Assembly: GCF_026745355.1 (NCBI RefSeq)
Contig: NC_079205.1
Span: 52,208,283 to 52,272,282, forward strand
Origin: Beta vulgaris subsp. vulgaris
Taxonomy: Eukaryota > Streptophyta > Magnoliopsida > Caryophyllales > Amaranthaceae
Direction of reading: 5' to 3'
DNA: 64,000 bases
The notes under the pieces were generated by a model. That model saw nothing but the letters and a program-made list of their open reading frames with translations. It did no database searches and was not told the DNA's origin. Position numbers and translations under genes: made by a program. Positions 55,882 through 64,000 of this stretch are shown here, in pieces (the stretch's first letter is position 1; every line of letters starts with the position of its first letter).

Positions 55882-57338
55882 TAGAAAAATCATCCTAGGT
55901 GTCAACCAAAAAAAGACTAATGCCATGTGGTAGTAAATATGCCCTGCTCAAGTAATTGGTTTGCCATGTGTATCTTGATAGATGTTTGAGCATACGTGTC
56001 GTTCAATATCGCAAGCTTGGAGTGTGTCGTGCATTATGCCTTTGATAGATGATTCATTCATAATTGCAATCTTCTAAAACAGGTAATAAATTAAAACTTT
56101 CCTTATAAATTAGTGCCATGTGGCAGTAAATATGTCCTTATGCCAAAGTTTCTTGAACTATACATGTACGTATATGCGCAATTATAGTAAGTTTTCAACT
56201 CATTGTTCTGCAAATCATTGAGGGGTATGAAAGAATGACATTTCTTATTAAACTACTTAATCTGTGCAAATATAATCATCACTACATAGTCCATGCATAT
56301 TCTATCATCTTATTTTTAAGGTGGGTGTCAAACATAAAATCCTAATTATTTTATAGTTCAAAAATGAAAGCAAACAATCAAAGACTCCCTACATCCAAAA
56401 GAGTCATTAGCCTTCGTAAAATTAACAACCTTACAGATGTTGAAGACATGCTTATAAGTAACTATTAGAATATCAATAGTATCATTATTCTACTTTAAAT
56501 GCATTAATATAATTATGCTAGGTATAATTGGTATCATTGTATATGTGAGTTCTATCACATTGGCAAAAGATGGAGTGATATACCTACAAGATATTGTACT
56601 AATTGATAGAAGGTAACATTTTTTTTTCTTATCACAATATGTTTATTAGATCTATTTTTTTAATGTAATTAATGATTTCAATGTACTATGAATTAGTTGC
56701 ATGGCAGTTATGTTGACTATCTCAAGCCATTTTATATTTGGTTCCAATGTATTGGACAACCTTAAAGATTCAATCAGTTGCCTTATTTGTGGATTAGTTG
56801 TCACAAGGAATTATGGTAATTGTATATAACTATTCAAAAACTCTGTAAATTTTTTTGTCAATTGGTTGAAAATAATTTTTAAAGATTCGACTATTTTATA
56901 AGTCCCTCCATTTTTATAACACTAGGTATATCTTCATTACATTGTGGAAGTGCTACAACTATAACATGCAATCCAAGGTGTAAAAAAGCAACGAGAATGA
57001 TACGTTGGTAAGGAACTTACAATATGTATCTAAGTTCTTTAAATGTCTACATTTACTTATCTTTTAAATTAAGTTGTAACAGTTTTTTTACTAACGGTTT
57101 TGTCCGACAGATTGTCAATTCGATAAAAAGAAGCACCTTCCCATTAAACATGACACTGAAGATATCTAATGCAAGGAAAACAACAATTAATAAATTTATT
57201 AACATGAACCATGTATGTCAACTTTAATTTAAATCAATTCCAATATAATATCTTTTTTTTTGATTATGTTTATGATATTTCCAATACAAAATTACTTACA
57301 CACGATGTCACGCACGCATCGCGTGCAACAGATACTAG
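55700..57338 (+). mobile_element. Helitron with decayed RPA-like sequence
   Basis: The 3' end is textbook: a perfect 6-bp stem GCACGC-ATC-GCGTGC (57312-57326), eight bases, then CTAG (57335-57338) before T. The 5' end is not located; 55700 is approximate. Inside, pieces read like the DNA-binding fold of plant replication protein A large subunits (GIIV-I-PISHIGKRW-DIYLQDI near 56525-56615 and LQYVSKFF near 57017-57040), broken by stops. RPA-like genes are carried by plant Helitrons, which fits. Confidence 0.7.
55829..55876. repeat. AT dinucleotide microsatellite
   Basis: An unbroken (AT)n of about 48 bases lies near the start of the presumed Helitron. Confidence 0.95.
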
Positions 57339-57609
57339 TATTAGTAACTTTAACTCTAGCGTCTTACTTATTGATATTTCACCTCTTAATTATTTGCTAG
57401 CTATTTGATAATAGTTAGTTATTAATTGTTATAAAATCAGTCAAAACCACCAAAAATCCTTCAATTAAGTAATTTAGACTTGTTAGATGACTTTCATTAA
57501 TCCACTTTCTTTGTGGATCGACCCTTAACTTGCCATTACTACGTGTTTAGTAATTGCTTGTTAATTGTTAGAAATCACTAGTAGAATAAATGATATTTGA
57601 TGTGGTTAA

Positions 57610-57815
57610 CAAATGCCCTATTGCTGCGGTTTTGGGCGCGCAGCAATTAAGGGGGCAGCAATATGTAATAATTATATTGCTGCGGTTTTAAACCGCATTA
57701 ATATTTGAACATATTGCTGCGGTTTTTGGGTAAAACCGCAGCAATATATGTATTTTATATCAGAATACGACAACATATTGCTGCGGTTATTGACCAAAAA
57801 CCGCAGCAATAGGTC
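57610..57815. repeat. Left subterminal ATTGCTGCGG hairpin array
   Basis: Units at about 57611, 57675, 57709 and 57775 each pair ATTGCTGCGGTT with an inverted (AA)CCGCAGCAAT or a decayed form. They probably correspond to transposase (TNPA-like) binding sites. Confidence 0.85.
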
Positions 57816-58256
57816 CTGAAAAAGGTAAAAAAAATTTTTTTTTTTTTTGCATTTAGCAGTAAAATTTGAAAGATTGAAATCATACAACTATCACATTCAC
57901 TATCCACCAAATTCACGGACGAATTTAAGATAAAATGACATGAATCTCATTAATATATAAAGATAAAAAAAGAGTTACAGAAATAATATAAAAGATCAAA
58001 AACTAAAATGAGAAAGCAAAAATTAAAAAAAAAAAAGAGTTACAACTAAATAACTAATTACAATGAAAACAAAAAATATATATGAAAAAATAAGAAACTG
58101 AAAATTAAAAAAAAAAACTAAAACAAAACTGAAATTAAGAAACTGAAAATCTCCCAAGAACTTGAAGAACTCGCGATCTTTTGCTAAGGACTGGCGCCAA
58201 GAACATCTATTGCGAAGGACGAACCGGATCTGGAGCCTATGTATGACTTCGCGAGT

Positions 58257-58331
58257 GTACTCAATGGTTGTCTGCTTCTCATTTTGGCCAGGAAGAAATG
58301 GCCTTATACGGCAATACTCTCTAATATTTCC
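58257..58331 (-). pseudogene. Captured kinesin-14 exon fragment
   Basis: On the minus strand the 75 bases read G-NIREYCRIRPFLPGQNEKQ followed by TTIEY. GNIR-YCRIRPFLPGQ is the start of the motor domain of plant kinesin-14 (KIN-14, the calponin-homology type), where it begins an exon. Here it is preceded by CTGATAG, which looks like the source intron acceptor. The reading continues for about 36 codons that no longer look like kinesin, so only this exon piece was captured. It contains no nucleotide-binding P-loop and cannot act as a motor. Confidence 0.8.
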
Positions 58332-58877
58332 TATCAGAAGCAACAAATGCATCGAATCAGTTAAGCGACCACACAACGAAGCTTAAAAATTAATGCTAAT
58401 CAAGTGAGCAACGAACGAAAACCGAACGGTCGAGGCGACCTTATGAATCTGGCGAACTGTTAAGCAACGAACGAAAACCGAACGGTCGAGGCGACCTTAT
58501 GAATCTGGCGAGCAAATAGCAATGCACGGTCGACCTTGCGAATCTTATGAAATCAAATAGCAAATAGCAATCTGGCGACCTTATGAACGAAAACCGAACG
58601 AAAACAATGAACGGACGAAGAAGAAAAAAACGGCTGGAGGAGTTGTACGAACCAGATATGACGTCCGAAAACGAAAATGAAGAACAAAAAATGACGAAGA
58701 ACCAGATATGAGGAGAGATAGGGAGAGAGAGAGGAGAGAGAGTGAGGAGAGAGAGTGAAGGTTTAGAAAAAACGGCTGGAGGAGTTGTAAAGGAAGAAGA
58801 AGAACGCCTGGAGGAGTTGTAAAGGAAGAAGAAATAAACCCTAATTGGGCCGCGTCCCTTTTTTTTTTGAGCAGACA

Positions 58878-59145
58878 ATATTGCTGCGGTTTTGGGCGGG
58901 AAACCGCAGCAATATATTTTAAAAATATTTTTTATTATATTGCTGCGGTTTCCCGCCCAAAACCGCAGCAATATTAGTCTCTCCAGGCCCCATATTTTTT
59001 TCAAAATGTATCCGTTGAACAATATTGCTGCGGTTTTGGGCGGGAACCGCAACAATATTGTTATTTTCAATTTTTCTTTTCTTTTTGCGTGTAATATTGC
59101 TGCGTATAGGTAAAACCGCAGCAATATCACCGCAGCAAATAACAT
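58878..59145. repeat. Right subterminal ATTGCTGCGG hairpin array
   Basis: Units at about 58879-58915, 58939-58973, 59019-59056 and 59093-59127, plus a final half unit CCGCAGCAAAT. The loops GGGCGGG/CCCGCCC alternate orientation. Confidence 0.85.
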
Positions 59146-59198
59146 TTATTCTACTAGTGAATATATTTTGAAAAGTGATTTTTAGTGCCTTAACGACA

Positions 59199-59362
59199 CA
59201 TAAAAAATCTCTTATCAGTACCAAAGTAAGAGTTACCTTGGTATTACTGGTAACAAAGCTCAAAGTTGATAACAAAGTAAATGTAACTATTACCAAAACT
59301 GAAAGTTGATACCAAATTTCAGTTACACTTGGGTACCAAAGTAAGAGTTATTTTGGTATTAA
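59199..59362. other. Repeat-like spacer
   Basis: Contains ACCAAAGTAAGAGTTACCTTGGTA...GGTAACAAAGCTC, similar to 39640-39692, and a second unit at about 59328-59360. No gene. Confidence 0.45.
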
Positions 59363-59364
59363 TA

Positions 59365-60014
59365 CTCCCTCCATCCCAAAATACTCTTTACACTTTTCTT
59401 TTTTATCTGTCCCAGAATACTGTTTTACACTTTTATTTTGGGATATGAGTATATGACCTACTATTATTTGAATCATTTTACTTTTAGCTATTGGCATACA
59501 CTCTCTCTCCTCCAAATAAAATAATACTACTCTTATTACCTACCAACACTAACCAAGGATGTCTTGGCCTAATGGTTAAGATTGAGGTGCTGTGAACGAT
59601 AGGTCACAGGTTCGAATCCCCCTTCCCTTACTTTGTACCGCCTTCGTGGCTCATATGGATAAAAAAAAAAAAAAACCTACCAACACTAACCATGACCCAC
59701 ATTCTCTCTTCTTAAAATAAAATAATACTACTTTTATTAACTATTAACTCCTATACAGTAATGGGAATAAATTTCAAGTATAATTTTATTAGGGAAGACC
59801 CTTAAAATCTTCATAGAGGGGCATTTTTTCTACAAGGTGGTATTGGATGGGAATGAAAATTCAAGAAGGAAAGTGGATACTCTAGGATAAATTAGCATTA
59901 CCATGGGAATGAACAATGATATTTTTCACAAATTTACATACAAATTCATTCTCATTACCACCCTTTATCACCAACTATCAAACAAATCGTAAGAGTATTA
60001 TGAGACGGAAGAAG
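59365..60014. mobile_element. Stowaway-type MITE carrying a nested SINE
   Basis: The left end CTCCCTCCATCCCAAAATACTCT and inverted right end CTTCTTCCGTCTCATAATACTCT pair well. TA lies at 59363-59364 and 60015-60016. It is 650 bp with the SINE and its TSD inside; part of 59820-59995 may be a further nested MITE (TACCA...TGGTA ends). Confidence 0.7.
59556..59675 (+). mobile_element. tRNA-derived SINE with 17-bp TSD
   Basis: A perfect 17-base duplication CCTACCAACACTAACCA flanks it (59539-59555 and 59676-59692). The A box TGGCCTAATGG (59565-59575) and B box GGTTCGAATCC (59609-59619) match pol III promoter consensus. It ends in a run of 15 A residues. At 120 bp it is short for a SINE. The head fits a tRNA but has no cloverleaf continuing to CCA, so it is not a tRNA gene. 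Confidence 0.92.
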
Positions 60015-60036
60015 TACTGGTTATACTAAACCTTTA

Positions 60037-61337
60037 CGGCTATGTTCAGTTCACCTTATTTTTGCTTATTTCAGATCAGATCAGATCAGATCAGATCAGA
60101 AAAAATAAGTTCAGATCAGATCAGATCAGAAAAAATAAGTTCAGATCAGATCAGATCAGACCAGATCAGATCAGATCAGTTCAGATCATATCATGCTTAT
60201 TTTTAAAAACTTATTATTATTAAATATCTTTCACTACATATTAATAAAAATTATAATAATTGAATATTAATAAAGTACTCATTGAGACGAATCAAACAAG
60301 ACCCCACATGACTATATTTTTTCTTATATATTAAGAAAAATCTAAAAGATTATCTCAAATTGTGAATAGTGTCAAGATTCTAAGTGACAAAGATAAAAAA
60401 AATACAAAGGGGGTATTATTATTTACTAGTACATTTGTTCAAAAGAATTATTATTGTTGTTGTTGTACTTATTAATTATTAATATTGGTAATTATTATTA
60501 ATCTTGTTGTTACCATTATAAATGTCATTGCTATTATTATATTAAGTTATTTTGTTGTTATTAAATAATAGAAAATTAAAAGCCACATGTTAAGAACATA
60601 AGATTGACGCAAAAATAAGAAATATATAAAATATGATATCTCAAATTCATGACAACGAAACTACTAATTTCGGATTACATTTCAAAATAAGCTAAGTGTG
60701 ACATACAAATTATAAATTTAGATTCGGTATACCTCTTCTTACCGAATTCCAAATCTCTCTAGCTATTTGAAGTTGCACGATATTTATTTATTTTTTGCTC
60801 AAGTCATAGTTGTTTGTATATCTTGTTCTATTTTATATGGAAAAAAAAAGAGTTCAGTTTGCCGACTTCTCAAGTGTGAAACTTTTTTTTAAGGAAAAGT
60901 GTGAAACATTGTATAAGTGCTCTTATAAAATAATGACTTGAGTTATATAATTATTTTTAGTAATAATAATAATTATGATTGTTGTTCTTATAATAATGAT
61001 AATAATAATAATTATTTTTAATAATAAAAGTTGTAATAGAAATAAAATGATAATAATAGTAACACTATAAAGAAGATCTTATAATGTATTGCATAATAAT
61101 GATTTACAAAGTAATAATATAATAGTAATAATATATTTTATAAAAGATAAGATCTTGTTGAAAAAATAAGTTCAGATCAGATCAAATCAGATCAGATCAG
61201 ATCAGATCAGATCAGATCAGATCAGATCAGAAAAAATAAGTTCAGATCAGATCAGATCAGAAAAAATAAGTTCAGATCAGATCAGATCAGATCAGATAAG
61301 TTCAGATCAGAAAATTTCAGGTGAACTGAACATAGCC
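60037..61337. mobile_element. Large Harbinger-like element with GATCA arrays
   Basis: The left terminus CGGCTATGTTCAGTTCACCT and inverted right terminus GGCTATGTTCAGTTCACCT match the MITE at 23988. (GATCA)n arrays lie inside both ends (60073-60190 and 61166-61310). The core includes the same AATTATAATAATTGAATATT unit as the MITE and, at 60715-60810, a decayed copy of the transposase 3' end found at 61792. TTA precedes the left end; ATA follows the right. Confidence 0.8.
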
Positions 61338-61500
61338 ATATTCAGATCAGATCAGATCAGATTAGATCAGAAAAAATAAGTTCACATCAGATCAGATCAG
61401 AAAAAATAAGTTCACATCAGATCAGATCAGAAAAAATAAGTTCAGATCAGATCAGTTCAGAAAAAATAAGTTCAAATCAGATCATGTTTATATTTAAAAC
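61338..61500. repeat. Further GATCA array of a second Harbinger-like copy
   Basis: TTCAGATCAGATCAG...AAAAAATAAGTTCA units follow directly on the end of the element at 60037-61337. No TIR is seen at their left, so this second copy is truncated or rearranged. Confidence 0.8.
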
Positions 61501-61791
61501 CTCATTATTATTTATTGTGTTCAAAAGGATTATTATTGTTGTTGTTGTACTTATTCATTATTAATATTTGTAATTATTATTAATCTTGTTTTTATCATTA
61601 TAAATTTCATTATTATCATTGTTTTATGTTATTTTGTTGTTATTAAATAATAAAAAATTAAAAGCCATGTGCTAAGAACATAAGATTGACACAAAAATAA
61701 GAAATATATATAATATGATAGCTCAAATTCATGACAACGAAACTATTAAGTTCAGATTACATTTCAAAATAAGCTAAGTGCGAGATACAAA

Positions 61792-62096
61792 TTATAAATT
61801 TAGATCTGATATTCCTCTTCCTACCGAATTCCAAATCTCTTCATCTATTTGAAGTTGCACCATATCCATTTCTTTCTTGCGCAAGTCATTGAACATATCA
61901 CAATCTACTCTACTTGGTGCAATATTTACGGTCCTTGATATCGGTATATCCAACTCATACAATCGAATGAAATTTTGGAGTGTGAATGCAGAAACCATAA
62001 TAGCCAATTGATGTGGGACATCCATGTTCGGCATGTTTGACAATATTTTCCATCTCTTTTTAAGGGTTCCAAAACATCTTTCAATTATAGTTATTG
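61792..62096 (-). pseudogene. PIF/Harbinger transposase C-terminal fragment
   Basis: On the minus strand the frame (ATG at 62043) reads back through 62088 as IIERCFGTLKKRWKIL, the last catalytic block of DDE Harbinger nucleases (the E of ERCFG is the third acidic residue). It is followed by an ALIMVSAF-type helix (QLAIMVSAFTLQNFIR) and a short acidic tail. The first two catalytic aspartates are missing. The next 400 bases (61500-61790) match 60420-60720. It is the coding relic of the family that made the GATCA-array MITEs. Confidence 0.85.
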
Positions 62097-62218
62097 TTAT
62101 TGACAGTGTCGGTTAATCGGTTGTGCAAACAAACCCATAGCTCAGGACCTCGTCATTGCAGGGTCCAATCTGGAAAATCATGGTTGACTAGTATGTATAA
62201 TATATAGTTAAAAAATAG

Positions 62219-62286
62219 TTAGATTAGTTCAGTAGAGATGGTTTGTGCCCTTTGGGGATCGAATCCCATAGGAAGCATTTCATGCT
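62219..62286 (+). mobile_element. Possible SINE head next to the MULE
   Basis: TTAGTTCAGTAGAGATGG could be a worn A box, and GGATCGAATCC (62256-62266) fits a B box. No tail or TSD is visible. Confidence 0.3.
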
Positions 62287-62295
62287 TATAGTTTT

Positions 62296-63261
62296 GGAAA
62301 AATGGATCAGAATACCCCCAACTTTGGGCGGTCCGCTTTTAATACCCCCAACTTTGGATTATTTTTAAATACCCCCAACTTTGGGGGTGGTCCGCCGAAA
62401 ATGCACCTTTACCTGTTATGACCGGATGAACTGGTAAACCAAAAATCTCACCCCCTCTGCTCATCTCTCTCTCCTCTCCTCATCCCCCACCCCCAACCCC
62501 CACTGCATCTTCCCTCACCACCATTTCTCTCTCCTCCCTACCACCTTCGTCACCACCAACAACCACCTCTAATTTCTCCCTTCTTTGTCTGTTCTCGACC
62601 ACCTTCAACAACCACTTCGCTCTGTCGTCTTTCACCTCTTGCTTCGGTGTCGCCCTTCTTCGAAGGTTGTGGAGGCTCTCTCTGGATCTCGTACGGTGGC
62701 AGTGAGCAGTGGTGGGTGGGAGGGAATTCGACGGGGTGGTGTCGGTCACTGTGGGGGGGGGGGGGAGGCTGCGAGGGTGGGTTGGGGGATGCAAGGGTTG
62801 GGCTGGGCATGGAGGGGAGGGGTTCGAAGGTGTGTGGTTGGGCTGGGCGTGAAGGGAGGGGTTCGAAGGTGATGGTTGGGCTGGGCGTGGAGGGGAGGGG
62901 TTCGAAGGTGGTGGTTGGGCTGGGCGGGGAGGGGTTCAAAGGTGGTGGCTTAGTGGCTGGGGTTGGGGATGAGGGATTTAAAGGTGGTCGCTCGGGTGGG
63001 GGAGATTCCGGTGGGTGGTTGGGGTGTGGGACTGGTGGGAGGTCGTTGTAGTGGTGGGCTGTGGCTAGGTGGTGGTTGTAATGGAGGAAGAAGAAGTAGA
63101 GGATGGAGTAAAAAAAAAAATTACCTTGTTAACAGGTTACAAGTCATAGGGTGCATTTTCGGCGGACCACCTCCAAAGTTGGGGTTATTTAAAAATAATC
63201 TTAAGTTGGGGGTATTAAAAGCGGACCGCCCAAAGTTGGGGGTATTCTGATCCATTTTTCC
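62296..63261. mobile_element. MULE-type element with perfect 9-bp TSD
   Basis: TIRs of about 115 bp begin GGAAAAATGGATCAGAATAC and contain three spaced ATACCCCCAACTTTGG units. Flanking 9-mers TATAGTTTT (62287-62295 and 63262-63270) are identical. The core is CT-rich on the left and G-rich on the right (62750-63080, with GGGGAGGGGTTCGAAGGTG units repeated about every 45 bases). Frames on both strands over the core are composition artefacts. Confidence 0.93.
62811..62945. repeat. G-rich tandem minisatellite in the MULE core
   Basis: Three to four units of about 44-50 bases with GGGGAGGGGTTCGAAGGTG-TGGTTGGGCTGGGCG. The purine-rich strand could form G-quadruplexes; that is inference. Confidence 0.7.
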
Positions 63262-63270
63262 TATAGTTTT

Positions 63271-64000
63271 TGCCTTTTTTGCAACACATATTTTCTGGCT
63301 TTTTTATACCTCTCAACTTCTCATCCACCCGCTGGATTATTGTTTCACAATAAGCTTACTCTTCCAATTTATTTCATAGAGCATTATATTTTGATTCAAA
63401 TTAATTTGTTGATAATAAAATAATAAAGGTGCATTTTAAATTATGGACAAAATATATTTAACGGCACCTTGATTAACTCAGGGCCCCCAAATTGAATTAA
63501 TATACAAATAGATGTAGTGATGAACATGTATTTGTTGAGTAATAAGTGATTCATGTACACACCAGTACACAACACGATCTATAATATATTGGGTAAATGG
63601 TTATAAATGACTAAAATTAATGAATTAAAATAGTGTTATATAACTAAAAAAAAAAACTCATGTCAATGTTCATAGTTATGAGAATCTATCTCTATTTCTA
63701 TCTTTATTCTATATGTTAAGAGGGGTAGGAATATCAAAAAAATAGAAAAAAAGAACAAAGAAAAAAAAGAATAAATAACTACTTACTTTAATTAAAAAAT
63801 AAAAAATAGTAAAATAGTAAAAATAAAACTACCTATTAAATAAAAAGTAAAAAAAAAGCATTACAAAAAAAAACCCGTCAACAATTCAAAAATCTTTAAT
63901 TTATTATATATAATTAACAATTAATTTAATTTTCTACATTCCCTAAAAAAAAAAAAATTCTACATATTTGCACATGCATGTAAAAATAGTTATATATAAG
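63271..64000. other. AT-rich end of window, no gene seen
   Basis: Mostly A/T with poly-A runs around 63740-63960. No recognisable termini, coding motifs or RNA genes. Confidence 0.4.

Larger units (their letters stand above)
57576..59159. mobile_element. Non-autonomous CACTA element with hairpin arrays
   Basis: The left end CACTAGTAGAATAAATG and right end CATTTATTCTACTAGTG are exact inverted repeats flanked by AAT (57573-57575 and 59160-59162), the 3-bp TSD of CACTA/En-Spm. Both subterminal regions carry ATTGCTGCGG/CCGCAGCAAT hairpins. No transposase. The middle holds captured host sequence (58257-58331). Confidence 0.95.
51041..59198 (+). mobile_element. Second gypsy-type LTR, broken by three or more elements
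   Basis: Proposed start TGACATTTTGC (51041), preceded by CATAG; proposed end CCTTAACGACA (59198), followed by CATAA, a 4-of-5 TSD. The middle resembles the LTR at 34476: GATTACTGAGTAGTCTCCTATCTAGG (cf. GAGTGAGTAGTCTATTTCTAGG) near 51832 and TTTGTGGATCGACCCTTAACTTGCC near 57509 (cf. TGTGGATCGACCCGTATTTGCC). Embedded are a MULE (52247-55598), a Helitron ending at 57338 and a CACTA element (57576-59159). Outer ends are tentative. Confidence 0.6.

Noticed and set aside
58023..59145. Host kinesin gene on the minus strand
   Set aside because: Only about 25 codons match kinesin-14. The rest is element sequence, and the whole lies between CACTA ends with a TSD.
59556..59675. tRNA gene
   Set aside because: A and B boxes are present, but no cloverleaf can be completed and the unit has a 17-bp TSD and poly-A tail, so it is a SINE.
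60040..61500. CRISPR-like or centromeric satellite array from GATCA repeats
   Set aside because: The repeats are pentamers inside TIR elements with Harbinger-type termini, not regularly spaced repeats with unique spacers or a long monomer satellite.
62480..63250. Several open frames on both strands in the 62-63 kb region
   Set aside because: All lie in the skewed core of the MULE with a perfect TSD; none has a conserved motif.

Overview
The window looks like repeat-rich nuclear DNA from a flowering plant. It has spliced genes, Stowaway-type MITEs with the CTCCCTCCGT terminus, an initiator-Met-tRNA-primed Copia element, Ty3/gypsy solo LTRs, and an L1-type LINE whose first ORF carries an RRM. 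RRM-bearing LINEs are well known from beet, so a Caryophyllales/Amaranthaceae species is plausible, but I cannot fix the species. I found no bacterial or organellar gene cluster, rRNA gene, true tRNA gene or CRISPR array.

Only one ordinary host gene is well supported: a three-exon HIPP-type metallochaperone gene (8976-10932, +) with one N-terminal HMA domain, a very long low-complexity middle and a C-terminal CaaX box. Nearly everything else is transposable elements, many with exact target-site duplications (TSDs).

Layout. 1-8.2 kb: short MITEs, a 263-bp Helitron enclosing a tRNA-like SINE head, a MULE with a C-rich core, and a Tekay-like LTR fragment. 8.7-11 kb: the HIPP gene. 11.9-14.2 kb: an internally deleted Copia element. 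15-24.9 kb: SINE remnants, a hAT MITE with a perfect 8-bp TSD, Tourist/Harbinger-like elements (two with pentamer arrays next to their TIRs), and Helitron-like copies. 24.9-32.7 kb: one Stowaway-type MITE split by two independent LINE insertions; the larger is full length with two long ORFs. 34.5-36.0 kb: a gypsy-type solo LTR with six GC-rich palindromes just upstream of its TATA box. 37-39.2 kb: a Tekay-like LTR. 39.8-51.0 kb: a young, complete Sirevirus-like Copia element on the minus strand with two near-identical LTRs. 51-59.2 kb: a second gypsy-type LTR broken by a MULE (itself broken by a solo LTR), a Helitron with an RPA-like remnant, and a CACTA element that has captured a kinesin-14 exon. 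59.3-64 kb: a MITE with a SINE nested in it, large GATCA-array Harbinger-like elements with a transposase C-terminus, and a MULE with a perfect 9-bp TSD.

The best candidates for something new are the CACTA hairpin array with its captured kinesin exon, the palindrome arrays in two unrelated LTR promoters, and the paired Harbinger-like families that use different subterminal pentamers. All calls come from reading the sequence. Family names rest on motifs, termini and TSDs, not on database searches.
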